Assembly (NCBI GenBank): GCA_036847185.1
Contig: DAIUAM010000013.1
Coordinates: 9,231 to 73,230 of the forward strand
Direction of reading: 5' to 3'
Length of the DNA stretch: 64,000 bases
Origin: UBA4738 sp002413305
GTDB taxonomy: Bacteria; Actinomycetota; UBA4738
Below, one piece after another: positions 25,698 to 34,137 of the stretch; within the stretch, counting starts at the first letter, position 1, and each line of letters opens with the position of its first letter. Under the pieces are notes generated by a model. The model did no database searches. It saw only the letters and a list, made by a program, of their open reading frames with translations, and was not told the origin of the DNA. Both the position numbers and the translations under genes were made by a program.

Positions 25698-28600
25698 TCA
25701 GCCGAGGCGAGCGAGCAATTCCCGAGCTCGTGCGACCCCTACCGAGAACCCCTTCGCCCCGCAGAGGGCTTCAGCCTCCCCAAGGGCAGCGCGCGCCTCG
25801 TCGGTCCGTCCCGCCGCCAAGAGGACCTCTCCGAGGGACAGCCGCGAGAATCCCTGAAGAAAGAGGAAGTCGGTTGGCTCCAGGATCGCCACTGCATCTC
25901 GGGCCAGGTCGACGGCCGCATCCAGCTCGCCTCGGCGCGCGAGGATCTTGGACCGGATGCTGCGGACGAGCCCCTGAGAGTACGCGTCCTCGCTGCCCGC
26001 CGCCTCCTCGCTGATCCGGACGAATTCGTCCGCGTCTTCCTCGCGGCCCTGTGCGTAGAGCGCCTCGGCCAGGATCGCGGCGACGGTCGAGAGCCAGGAA
26101 AGCTCCCCGATCTCACGGAGCACCTCCACGCCCCGTCGGAGGCTGGGCTCAGCCTCTACCGGCTCACCCGCCAGCACCTCCACCCAGCCGTGCATCTGGG
26201 TGAGCGGTCCCGACAGCCAAACCGGGATAGCCACCTCCTCAAGGATGGCGTGGGCCCGGTCAATGAGCTGCCGAGCCTCGTCGAACCTTCCGCGCATGGC
26301 TTCGAGCTTCGCCATGACGAACATGGCCGTCGACATGGCCTTGCGGTCGCCGTCTGCGCGTTCGAGGACGGAGTGACATTTCCCGATGGCCTCCGGGACG
26401 GGTGTCGGGCCGCCCCACACAACGAGCGGCACCCAGGACAGATACTCGAGTTCCTCCCTCGTGTTGCCGGCGGCGTGGGCATGTCCGGCCGCTCGCTCCC
26501 ACTCCTCTTCGGAGATCGCGAACTGGCACGTGAGCAGGTGGACCAGGCCGAGCAGCGCCCACGCCTTCGCCAGCCCGGCTTCGTTGTGTGCGCTCTCGAA
26601 GATTGAGATGGCCCGGTTGGCCTCGCGGAACGCCTCGTCCGCCCACCCCTCTGGATCGGTGAAGACCCGCATCCACAGACCGAGGACCATGGCGTGCGCC
26701 TGCAGAGTCGGGTCACCGGACGTCGCAGCCGCAAGGGCGGTCTCGGCGCTGACCTTCCGCATCCGGTCGAAGTCCCCCGTCTCCAGCAGGGCAAAGGCCA
26801 GGTCGGGAAGGAGCTGTGCCCGCGCGGAGGCATCGGCGCTGGCCAAGTTGGCGGCGCGTGACAGGAGGTTCACGGATGCCGGCATGTCGCCGCGCGCGAA
26901 CGCCCGGCGGCCCGCCGACGCCAGGGGAATCGCGGCTCGGCGGCCCAGGGCCTCGGTCCGGGCATTCGGGGGACTGAGCTCGGACAGTGTTTGGTAGGCC
27001 TGCTCCAAGTGGTAGCCCACGATCTCCTCGTACTCGCCCGCGCGGCCCCGGATCTTGGCTTCCAGCCACCCCGCGAAGCGTTCGTGCAGGTCGGTTCGGG
27101 AGGCCTTGGGGATCCCGCCGTAGGCCGCATCACGGATCAATATGTGGGCGAACCGGAAGGCATCTTCCTCCGCCAACTCCGAACGGTCGGGACGGATGAG
27201 TTCCTTGCGGGTCAGCGACTGCAGGGCACCACCTACGGTCGCACGCCGTTCGGGGGGGGAGAGCTCGGACACCGCTCCCCACCAGAAGGTGCGTCCGATG
27301 ATCGATGCCCGTTCGATCACGTCCCGCTCCTGGTGCTCCAGTCGATCGAGCCGGGCGGTCAGCAGCGCTTGGATCGTGGGCGGGATGGTGAGCGAAGAGA
27401 GGTCCCCGATGACGGACCACGATCCGTTGCTTCGCTGCAAGAAGCCGTCGTCGACCAGCATCCGAAGGGTCTCCTCGACGAACAGGGGGTTTCCTTCGGC
27501 GACCCCCGCGATCCGGGTGCGCGTCTCGGATGTCAGCTCGCCTCCGCTCAAGAGATGGTGGATCAGCCCGTCGGTCTCTCCCCCGGAGAGGGGCCGGAGC
27601 GTGGCGATGGAGGCGTTGGACTTGCCGGTCATCCACGCCCCTCGAACCTCGAGCAGTTCTGGGCGGGCCATGCAAAGGATCAGCACGGGCACCTCGCGGA
27701 GCCAGTCCACGAGGTATTCGAGGAGGTCCAGGAACGTCGGCTCTCCCCAGTGGATGTCGTCGAAGACGACCACGAGCGGCCGTCGACCGGCCAGTTGCTC
27801 CAGGAGCTTGCGGACGGACCAGAAGGTCTCCTGGATCCCCGGCCGGACATCGGAAAGCCCCAGCAGCGCGGCGAGGCGCTCTTCGATCAGCTCAGCGTCC
27901 AGCACGGGATGGCCCGCATCGGCAGGGTGTAGGAGCTGTCGCAATCTCGGCCGGACGTCCTCCGGGGAGTCAAGCGAGCCGATTCCCGCAGCGTCCCGGA
28001 TGACCTCCACGATGGGCCAGAACGTGATGCCTTCGCCGTAAGGCAAGCACCGGCCCGAGATCACGTGCGCTCTCCCGTTGAGGCCGGACACCAACTCCGC
28101 GACAAGCCTCGACTTGCCCAAGCCCGCAGGAGCCAAGATCGTGACGAGCTCGCAAGACCGGGCGTCGACCGTTTGCTGGAACGCCTTCTCCAACGACTGG
28201 AGCTCCGCTTCGCGCCCGACCAGCGGCGAGTCCATCTGTCTGGGAGACCCGGAAACGCCGGCCGCGACGCTCATGACGCGCCACGCCCGGAGCGGTTCCC
28301 GCTTCCCTTTCACCGAGAGCGCCGGGAGCGCCTCCGTTGTCGCGACCCCCCGGATGAGCCGGTAGGTCAGTTCGCCGATCAGGATGTCGCCGGGTTCGGC
28401 CGACTGCTCCAGCCGGGCAGCTACGTTCACCGCGTCGCCGATCACGAACGATTCGCCGCGGCTCGGATCCCCAGCGATGACCTCACCGGTGTTGACCCCG
28501 CTTCGGGTCGAGATCTGGACCCCCCATCGTCGAGCGAACTCCTCGTTGAGGTCGTGGAGGTTCGCCCGCATCTCGAGCGCCGCGCGAACCGCACGGATGG

Positions 28601-28913
28601 CATCGTCTTCGTGCAGGCGCGGGACGCCGAACACCGCCATGACCGCGTCGCCGATGAACTTCTCTGTCGTGCCGCCGTGTCGGTCGACGATCGATCGCAT
28701 CTCGTGGAAGTACCGCGCCATCAGTTGTCGGAGCGACTCCGGGTCAAGTTCCGTTCCGAGGACCGTCGACCCGGCGATGTCGCAGAACAGCACGGTGACC
28801 ACCTTGCGGGCCTCGGACACCGCGCCAGAGAGGATCATGCCGCACGCTAGGCACGACTGGGCATCCGGGCCGTTGTCGGTTCCACATCGCGGGCACGTGA
28901 GCGCGATCGTCAT
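25698..28913 (-). CDS. Zinc-ribbon class III cyclase - AAA ATPase - TPR protein
   Basis: A protein of 1071 residues. It starts with a single zinc ribbon (CPRCGTDNGPDAQSCLACG, residues 6-24). A class III cyclase domain follows (~35-215) with metal Asp residues in VTVLFCDIAGST and KFIGDAVMAVFG and the Asn/Arg pair in GDAVNVAARLEQ. Then come an AAA/NACHT-type ATPase with LAPAGLGKS near 265 and the Walker B LVVVFDDIHWGEPTFLDLLEYL, and TPR repeats to the end. ATG 28913 is chosen over a longer frame because the zinc ribbon begins there and an AAGGG ribosome-binding site precedes it. It is a signalling or regulatory ATPase whose input is unknown. It is divergent from the small-protein/oxidase operon. 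Confidence 0.82.
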   Translation of the reverse strand: MTIALTCPRCGTDNGPDAQSCLACGMILSGAVSEARKVVTVLFCDIAGSTVLGTELDPESLRQLMARYFHEMRSIVDRHGGTTEKFIGDAVMAVFGVPRLHEDDAIRAVRAALEMRANLHDLNEEFARRWGVQISTRSGVNTGEVIAGDPSRGESFVIGDAVNVAARLEQSAEPGDILIGELTYRLIRGVATTEALPALSVKGKREPLRAWRVMSVAAGVSGSPRQMDSPLVGREAELQSLEKAFQQTVDARSCELVTILAPAGLGKSRLVAELVSGLNGRAHVISGRCLPYGEGITFWPIVEVIRDAAGIGSLDSPEDVRPRLRQLLHPADAGHPVLDAELIEERLAALLGLSDVRPGIQETFWSVRKLLEQLAGRRPLVVVFDDIHWGEPTFLDLLEYLVDWLREVPVLILCMARPELLEVRGAWMTGKSNASIATLRPLSGGETDGLIHHLLSGGELTSETRTRIAGVAEGNPLFVEETLRMLVDDGFLQRSNGSWSVIGDLSSLTIPPTIQALLTARLDRLEHQERDVIERASIIGRTFWWGAVSELSPPERRATVGGALQSLTRKELIRPDRSELAEEDAFRFAHILIRDAAYGGIPKASRTDLHERFAGWLEAKIRGRAGEYEEIVGYHLEQAYQTLSELSPPNARTEALGRRAAIPLASAGRRAFARGDMPASVNLLSRAANLASADASARAQLLPDLAFALLETGDFDRMRKVSAETALAAATSGDPTLQAHAMVLGLWMRVFTDPEGWADEAFREANRAISIFESAHNEAGLAKAWALLGLVHLLTCQFAISEEEWERAAGHAHAAGNTREELEYLSWVPLVVWGGPTPVPEAIGKCHSVLERADGDRKAMSTAMFVMAKLEAMRGRFDEARQLIDRAHAILEEVAIPVWLSGPLTQMHGWVEVLAGEPVEAEPSLRRGVEVLREIGELSWLSTVAAILAEALYAQGREEDADEFVRISEEAAGSEDAYSQGLVRSIRSKILARRGELDAAVDLARDAVAILEPTDFLFLQGFSRLSLGEVLLAAGRTDEARAALGEAEALCGAKGFSVGVARARELLARLG

Positions 28914-29080
28914 GGAACAACCCTTCCATAGAAGGTGGGCCGGTTGACAAGAGGGCAACCGTTGGACAGGATTCTGACCGGCCATCCGGGGACTGGTCAA
29001 GGGTGGGCCCGCGCCTCTTGACACCGGCGGGAAGATGCTCATGACTGTGTGCCCAGGATCTCGGTTGAGAGGAGCGGGCG

Positions 29081-29338
29081 ATGGCGGATGACGAAGGATA
29101 CGAACAAGTGGCTTTGCTGGGTGACGCTCTCGACCGTGCTGCATTCAGGCGGGCCTTCTCCGAAGACCCGCTGGCGGCGATGACGACAAGCAACATCGAC
29201 GCGTCGAAGATCCCGCAGAACATCATCGAAGCACTGGCCGAACTCACTCCCGCCGAGCTGCGTGTTCTTTCCCAGATCAAGGACGTCTTGCAGAAGGACG
29301 GGCTCCTTTCGTCGGGGATCATCGCCCATATGGTCTGA
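29081..29338 (+). CDS. Small RiPP-precursor-like protein 1 (partner of a heme-oxygenase-like oxidase)
   Basis: A protein of 85 residues, not identifiable by name. It is a clear paralog of the 82-residue protein at 34872-35120. Shared positions include FR-x2-F-x2-DP (residues 22-30), a Val/Ile-Asp then IPQ (39-46), L-x3-L-x2-L, K-x2-LQ and the C-terminal A-x-MV. The segment AFRRAFSEDPLAAMTTSNID followed by IPQ resembles the leader part of NHLP/Nif11-type RiPP precursors (F..L..DP..L...GI). There is no Cys and no signal peptide. GAGGAG precedes ATG 29081. The oxidase gene follows after 7 bases. A TTGACA box at 29018-29023 may be its -35. Alternative: a small subunit or carrier protein of the oxidase. 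Confidence 0.6.
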   Translation: MADDEGYEQVALLGDALDRAAFRRAFSEDPLAAMTTSNIDASKIPQNIIEALAELTPAELRVLSQIKDVLQKDGLLSSGIIAHMV

Positions 29339-29345
29339 CGCGGAC

Positions 29346-30098
29346 ATGTACAGCGTGTCGCGAACGGACGCGCGCGGCCGGTCGAGCCGTGCGCTCAGGC
29401 CGAGCGGCCGTCTGAGGGGGAAGATTGCTCTTATAGCGCCTGCATTCGGGAAGGCGTGCGAGGGGGTCTTTCGCCACCCGCAGATCGTCGACCTGCTCCC
29501 CGAGTATCTGATCGAGATCCACACCATCATCCGCTCGACCACGCCCTTGATGGAAGCCGGAATCGCCAGGGCGGAGGCGATGGCGCCGGCCGACCCTGTG
29601 GCCGGCGGGGTCGCTGCGTACCTCCGCCGTCACGTCGAGGAGGAGCGGTTCCACGACAAGTGGCTCCTTGAGGATCTCGAGCTCATGGGAATGCCTCCTG
29701 CGGCCGTGCTGGAACGGCTGCCGACGGCCACCGTGGCGAGCCTGGCCGGCGCTCAGTATTACTGGGCGCTTCACTACCACCCGATCACGCTCCTGGGGTA
29801 TTTCGCTTTCGCGGAGGGGTTCCCGCCCTCGGGCGCGCTGGTCGAGGAGTTGATCGAGCGGACCGGCTATCCGCGGGCTGCCTTCCGGACCTTCATCGTG
29901 CACGGCGAGCTCGATCCGGGACACCGTGAGGAGATCGACCGGACCATCGACGGGTTGCCGCTGGAGCCAGGGCACGAGGTGGCGCTCGGGCTGTCGGCGA
30001 TGACCACTGGTCGGCTGCTCACCAAGACGCTCGTGGAGCTGGTCGAGGACGTCGGCACCGCCGAGAGGCCTCTCGGACAGGCCTCGAGACGCACCTGA
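29346..30098 (+). CDS. Heme-oxygenase-like iron-dependent oxidase 1 (Haem_oxygenas_2/HDO type)
   Basis: A protein of 250 residues, all helical. It has the metal-ligand pattern of heme-oxygenase-like diiron oxidases: His59 in EYLIEIHTIIR; His96, Glu98-100 and His103-Asp104 in RRHVEEERFHDKWLLEDLE; then HYHP (143-146) and the late motif HGELDPGHREEID with His186, Asp190 and His193. Members of this fold include PqqC, UndA, BesC, SznF and CADD, which catalyse O2-dependent oxidations and C-C or C-N cleavage. It lies 7 bases behind the small precursor-like gene and is paralogous to 34138-34869. ATG 29346 is the first in frame after the small gene. Confidence 0.8.
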   Translation: MYSVSRTDARGRSSRALRPSGRLRGKIALIAPAFGKACEGVFRHPQIVDLLPEYLIEIHTIIRSTTPLMEAGIARAEAMAPADPVAGGVAAYLRRHVEEERFHDKWLLEDLELMGMPPAAVLERLPTATVASLAGAQYYWALHYHPITLLGYFAFAEGFPPSGALVEELIERTGYPRAAFRTFIVHGELDPGHREEIDRTIDGLPLEPGHEVALGLSAMTTGRLLTKTLVELVEDVGTAERPLGQASRRT

Positions 30099-30112
30099 AC
30101 CAGCGTTCTTTC

Positions 30113-30143
30113 GCGACGGCGCAGTTTCCATCTTCGCCGTCGC
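30113..30143 (+). terminator. Perfect 9-bp inverted repeat between oxidase 1 and the permease
   Basis: GCGACGGCG (30113-30121) and CGCCGTCGC (30135-30143) form a stem around a 13-base loop, 14 bases after the oxidase stop. It could be an intrinsic (partial) terminator or an mRNA-stabilising hairpin setting the ratio between the first two genes and the permease. No T-run follows. Confidence 0.5.
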
Positions 30144-30198
30144 CGATGCACAATGCGGCGAGGAACTATCCGGACGTCTCCAGTCAGGAGGTCTTGCG

Positions 30199-31731
30199 GT
30201 GGACACAGCCGACCCACTCGGTGCCCGGTCCGCGCCACGCACTCCGTCGGCGGGCCTCGCCCAGGAGGCGATCGGTCTCCGCGAGGTGTTCTTCCAATCG
30301 GTCACCCACATGGCGCCGGCCGCCGCCGTTGCCTTCTCGATCATCGCGGGAGCCGGCTTCGCTGCAGGGGCGCTGCCACTGGCGGTGATCCTCGCCTTGA
30401 TCGGATGCCTGCTGGTGGCGCTCTCGATCGGACAGCTGGCGCGGCACCTGCCGTCGGCTGGGAGCTTCTACACATACACCGCCCGAGGTATCCATCCCGG
30501 GGTCGGGTTCCTGGTCGCATGGGCCTATGCCGTCGCCGAGCCGCTCGTGGCTCCCCTGCTGTTCCTGATCTTCGGACACCTCGTCGCGAACACGCTGCAC
30601 CAGGAGCTCGGGTGGAACTACGGCCAGTGGTGGTGGCCGGCCGCGCTCTTCGCCGCGGTCGTGGTCTTCGTACTCGGCTACTTCGGGATCCGGATCAGTG
30701 CTCGGACGGGGACCATCCTGGGGTTGTTCGAGATCGGGGTGTTCACGGCTCTGGCCGTCTGGCTCATCGCGAAGGCCGGCAGCGCCAATACGCTCGCGGT
30801 GTTCGGAACGAAGTTCGCGACCGCGAAAGGCTTCGTCGGCATCGGCGGCGTGGTGGCCGGGTCCATCTACACCATCCTGGCCTTCATCGGCTTCGAAGCG
30901 GCGGCGCCGCTCGCGGAGGAGACCAGAGACCCCAGACGCAACATCAAGCTCGCCGTGGTGTATTCGTGCATCTGCATCGGCGTCTTCTACGTCCTCACCA
31001 CCTACGCCGCGACCGTGTATTTCGGACCCGGCAAGTTCGGGGGTTTCGGGAGCTTCGGCGGCGGCAACCCGTGGGACGGGCTCGCCCGCGCCGTGTGGGG
31101 AGGCGGTTGGTTCATCGTGTTCCTCGCCATCGCCAACTCGGCCATCGCCAATTCCAATGCCGCGGCGAACGCGACGACCAGGACGTGGTTCGCGATGGGG
31201 CGCATCCGGCTGCTGCCGGGGTTCTTCGCCCACACCCATCCTCGGTACAAGTCGCCGGACGTCGCAGTCGTCGCGCAGTTCGTGGTCGGCGTGGTCCTGA
31301 CCCTGGTGCTGGGCGCGAAGTACGGGCCGTTCCCGGTGGCCTTCATCCTGGTGGCGACCATCGATACGGCCATCATCATCGCCATCTACATGCTCGTGAA
31401 CGTGTCGTGCATCCTCTTTTACATCCGCGAGCAGCGGGCCGAGTTCAACGTGCTGCTGCATGGCATCCTGCCCCTCGCCGGTATCGCAGCCTTCGTGCCC
31501 GCGTTCTTCACGGCCGTCGGTGTCGGCAAGTCCGTCTTCAGCTTCGTCGTCCCGTTGCCGTCTCCGTACAACCTCGTCGGCATCATCGACGGCATCCTGA
31601 TGGGCGTTGGGGTCATCTACCTGATCGTTCTTTCTGTGGTGGCCCCGAAGCGCATCCGGGATACCGGCCGTGTGTTCATCGACGAGCCGGAGGTGGCCGC
31701 GCAGCCCGGCACCGCGCCGGCGGCCGTGTAA
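30199..31731 (+). CDS. APC-superfamily amino acid permease
   Basis: A protein of 510 residues with about 12-13 membrane helices, in the amino acid-polyamine-organocation superfamily. Helix 1 has the unwound GAG motif (SIIAGAGFAAGALPLA). FYTYTARGIHPGVGFLVAWAY and the signature IGFEAAAPLAEETRDPRRNIKLAVV identify the family; the last segment normally precedes cytoplasmic loop 7. The substrate is probably an amino acid or amine, not further resolved. The GTG start at 30199 follows TCAGGAGG. The acetamidase gene starts 9 bases behind it, so import and amide hydrolysis are linked. Confidence 0.88.
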   Translation: MDTADPLGARSAPRTPSAGLAQEAIGLREVFFQSVTHMAPAAAVAFSIIAGAGFAAGALPLAVILALIGCLLVALSIGQLARHLPSAGSFYTYTARGIHPGVGFLVAWAYAVAEPLVAPLLFLIFGHLVANTLHQELGWNYGQWWWPAALFAAVVVFVLGYFGIRISARTGTILGLFEIGVFTALAVWLIAKAGSANTLAVFGTKFATAKGFVGIGGVVAGSIYTILAFIGFEAAAPLAEETRDPRRNIKLAVVYSCICIGVFYVLTTYAATVYFGPGKFGGFGSFGGGNPWDGLARAVWGGGWFIVFLAIANSAIANSNAAANATTRTWFAMGRIRLLPGFFAHTHPRYKSPDVAVVAQFVVGVVLTLVLGAKYGPFPVAFILVATIDTAIIIAIYMLVNVSCILFYIREQRAEFNVLLHGILPLAGIAAFVPAFFTAVGVGKSVFSFVVPLPSPYNLVGIIDGILMGVGVIYLIVLSVVAPKRIRDTGRVFIDEPEVAAQPGTAPAAV

Positions 31732-31740
31732 GAGGACTTC

Positions 31741-32763
31741 GTGGGTGCGCTTGATGTTCTGACGTATCGGCCGAACCCGTCCGAGTTCGCGTGGACGTTC
31801 GGCGGCGCGGCGCCCATCCGTCGCCTCCGGCCCGAGACCGTGCTGGAGCTGTGGACGGAGGATGCGTTCGGCGGCAAGGTCCGAGGTCCCGACGACCTTG
31901 TGTCGAAGGTCGTGGAGTTCCCCTTCGTCAACCCCCAGACGGGACCCTTCTACGTCGAGGGCGCCGAGCCGGGCGATTCGCTGGCCTTGCACTTCGTGTC
32001 GATCGAACCGTCCCGTGATTGGGCCGCCTCCACCACGATCCCGCTGTTCGGTTCGCTGACCACCACGCACACCACGGCGGGCCTGCAGGAGCCGCTGCCC
32101 GAGCTGGTGTGGATGTACGAGGTGGACGCCAAGCGTCGCACGGTCACGTACCGGGCGAAGGAGAGCGGCTTCGTGGTGGACCTGCCGCTGGCCCCGATGC
32201 ACGGGACGGTCGGCGTGGCCCCCGCCGCATTCGAGGCGCGCTCGTCGCTGGTGCCCGATGCGCACGGCGGGAACATGGACACCCCCGAGATGCGCGCGGG
32301 CACCACGTGCTACCTGGGCGTCAACGTGGAGGGGGCACTCTTCTCGATCGGGGACGGACACTGCCGGCAAGGCGAGGGCGAGAGTTGCGGGGTCGCCGTC
32401 GAGGCGGCCATGGATACGGTCCTGATCGTTGACCTCATCAAGGGAGTGGCCACGCCCTGGCCACGACTGGAGAACGACGACTACCTGATGAGCGCGGGGT
32501 CCGCCCGGCCCTTGGAGGACGCCTTCCGGATCGCCCAAGTCGACCTGATCGACTGGATGCAGGCCGAGTTCGGGCTGGCCAGGCTGGATGGATACCAGCT
32601 CCTGTCCCAGGCGAGCGAGACGCCGGTGGCCAACGTGGTCGACCCGAACTACACGTGCCTCACGAAGATCCGCAAGGCGTACCTGCCGGCTGTTGACGTG
32701 TACAGCGGTGCGCACACACGGCTCAGGGAGATGGCGTCGGCGTACTCGGCCGAGCGCTGGTAG
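31741..32763 (+). CDS. Acetamidase/formamidase-family hydrolase
   Basis: A protein of 340 residues of the FmdA/AmdA family, metal-dependent enzymes that hydrolyse formamide, acetamide or related short amides to acid plus ammonia. Family signatures: FPFVNPQTGPFYVEGAEPGDSLALHF near 60-85, a Gly/His-containing TTTHTTAG segment, PLAPMHGTVGVAP near 145-157, GGNMDTPEMRAGTTCYLGVNVEGALFSIGDGHCRQGEGE (about 177-215). The HCRQGEGES motif is the most conserved. The start is GTG 31741. It is the last gene of the plus-strand cluster and converges on the protease operon; the 106 bases between hold a small AAGGG-TCG-CCCTT stem. Confidence 0.88.
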   Translation: MGALDVLTYRPNPSEFAWTFGGAAPIRRLRPETVLELWTEDAFGGKVRGPDDLVSKVVEFPFVNPQTGPFYVEGAEPGDSLALHFVSIEPSRDWAASTTIPLFGSLTTTHTTAGLQEPLPELVWMYEVDAKRRTVTYRAKESGFVVDLPLAPMHGTVGVAPAAFEARSSLVPDAHGGNMDTPEMRAGTTCYLGVNVEGALFSIGDGHCRQGEGESCGVAVEAAMDTVLIVDLIKGVATPWPRLENDDYLMSAGSARPLEDAFRIAQVDLIDWMQAEFGLARLDGYQLLSQASETPVANVVDPNYTCLTKIRKAYLPAVDVYSGAHTRLREMASAYSAERW

Positions 32764-32869
32764 CAGTCATCAGCCCTCGGCGTCGAACACTCGGATCACG
32801 GGAAGATGCCCGGCAGGGATCGAGAAGGGTCGCCCTTTGACCGACGATCCGGCTGCGCTCCGGAACCCT

Positions 32870-33106
32870 TCAGCCGCCGCGGCCTCTCTTCGCGATCCGA
32901 CCGACCGTCTCAACCCAGACCGGCACGCCGTCGATCTCGCGAGGGACTTGGTCGGCGAGTAACCCTTCGACCAGGTTCACTTTCACTCCATATCCCTCGC
33001 CGATGAGGGCGATCCCGATCCCATTGACGTCTGGATGCTTCCCGACCAGCTTCGTGACCTTGGCCTTGGCTGCCCGAGCCTGCTCGAGGGTGCTCGCCTT
33101 CGCCAC
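32870..33106 (-). CDS. Small protein resembling a protease N-terminal (pro/chaperone) domain
   Basis: A protein of 78 residues, starting with GTG only 4 bases after the stop of the protease gene. After a basic helix (TLEQARAAKAKVTKLV) it has the beta-alpha-beta pattern PDVNGIGIALIGEGYGVKVNLVEGLLADQVPREIDGVPVWVETVGRI. Such V-x-GIGI ... VNL ... P-x-EIDGVPV ... VG sequences occur as the N-terminal domain of some bacterial trypsin-like proteins. A diverged version seems to occupy residues ~55-96 of the neighbouring protease. It may be an inhibitor, folding helper or targeting domain split from the protease. Function unknown. Confidence 0.55.
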   Translation of the reverse strand: MAKASTLEQARAAKAKVTKLVGKHPDVNGIGIALIGEGYGVKVNLVEGLLADQVPREIDGVPVWVETVGRIAKRGRGG

Positions 33107-33110
33107 AACC

Positions 33111-34112
33111 TCACGCTAGCAGCTGGGCGTTGAGGTCGTTCAGGACATTGGCCATCAGGCTCGCGTAGCTCACGCCTTCTCCGTTCGATCCGCCCGTCTG
33201 GGAGCCGGCCACAAGCAGACCAAAGGCCAAGAGGGTTCCCGAAGTGAAGACCAGCGACCCGCTGTCGCCCGGCATGCTGAAGGGCCCTGCCCCCGTGCCC
33301 TCGATCTCCATCTGGTCGTCGAAGCGGATGTTGCCGATGTCATATTCGAAAACCACGTTGTCGAGCTCGAACGCCGTCACGCGTCCCTCGGTCAGGCCGG
33401 TCGTCCGGCCGAGCTTTTGGACCAGGGTCACGCCGGCGAAGTCGGACTTCAGACCGGCCAGCGCACCCGCGCCTGTCAGGGTCGTGGGGTCGAAGCCCAT
33501 CGCCGGGATCACGGTGGCGAGAGCACAATCCACCCTGTTCGCTCCCGTCGTCAGGAGCGGCGTGAACACGTCCAGGTTTCCGATGGTGTCGGATCCCTTC
33601 GCGCCGTGGTCGAACTTGTTTGGCTGGACGATGGCGTCGCCACTCTTCCCTCGGTTCTCGTTCGCGAGGATATGGTTGTTGGAGAGGATCCTCGGGCTGT
33701 CATCACCGCCGTTCATCATGGTGACGAAACACCCCAGCGTGCCGCCGAGGGTGTCGAAATGGCCGGCGGAGGCGCCGATGAGCAAGGGTCGCTGCTTCGT
33801 CTGGTGCCAGAGCGTCTGCTTCACCACGCGGCCAACGTACCGAACGTCCATCTCCCCTCTCGACTCTCGATCGATGTGCTGGACGTGTGGGCCGCGTTCC
33901 AGTCTTCGGTGCTGAATGCGCACTGCCACCTTGAAGTCCCCTGCTCCGGAGGGGGTCACGCCGAGCGAAAGCAACGGGATCGGCTTCCGGTAATCGGCGA
34001 TCCTCCCGGCGGGCAAACCGAGAGCGTCAGCCTCCTGGGTAGAGAGGGATATCTCCCTATAGACCTTGTGCTTCAGCGTGGTCTTGAGATCCCGAACCGA
34101 GTCCAGTTTCAT
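33111..34112 (-). CDS. Cytoplasmic trypsin-like serine protease
   Basis: A protein of 333 residues. A ~100-residue N-terminal domain (LLSLGVTPSGAGDFKVAVRIQHRRL to EMDVRYVGRV) is followed by a chymotrypsin-fold peptidase. The catalytic triad is visible as His147 (ILSNNHIL), Asp195 (RVDCALATV) and Ser284 (PGDSGSLVF). There is no signal peptide or membrane segment, unusual for the family, so it should act inside the cell. It lies 25 bases downstream of oxidase 2 and on the same strand as the small precursor-like protein. A role in trimming that peptide is plausible but not shown. An alternative role is an unrelated housekeeping protease. Confidence 0.72.
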   Translation of the reverse strand: MKLDSVRDLKTTLKHKVYREISLSTQEADALGLPAGRIADYRKPIPLLSLGVTPSGAGDFKVAVRIQHRRLERGPHVQHIDRESRGEMDVRYVGRVVKQTLWHQTKQRPLLIGASAGHFDTLGGTLGCFVTMMNGGDDSPRILSNNHILANENRGKSGDAIVQPNKFDHGAKGSDTIGNLDVFTPLLTTGANRVDCALATVIPAMGFDPTTLTGAGALAGLKSDFAGVTLVQKLGRTTGLTEGRVTAFELDNVVFEYDIGNIRFDDQMEIEGTGAGPFSMPGDSGSLVFTSGTLLAFGLLVAGSQTGGSNGEGVSYASLMANVLNDLNAQLLA

Positions 34113-34137
34113 CTCGACTGCCTACAAACTCCTCCGC

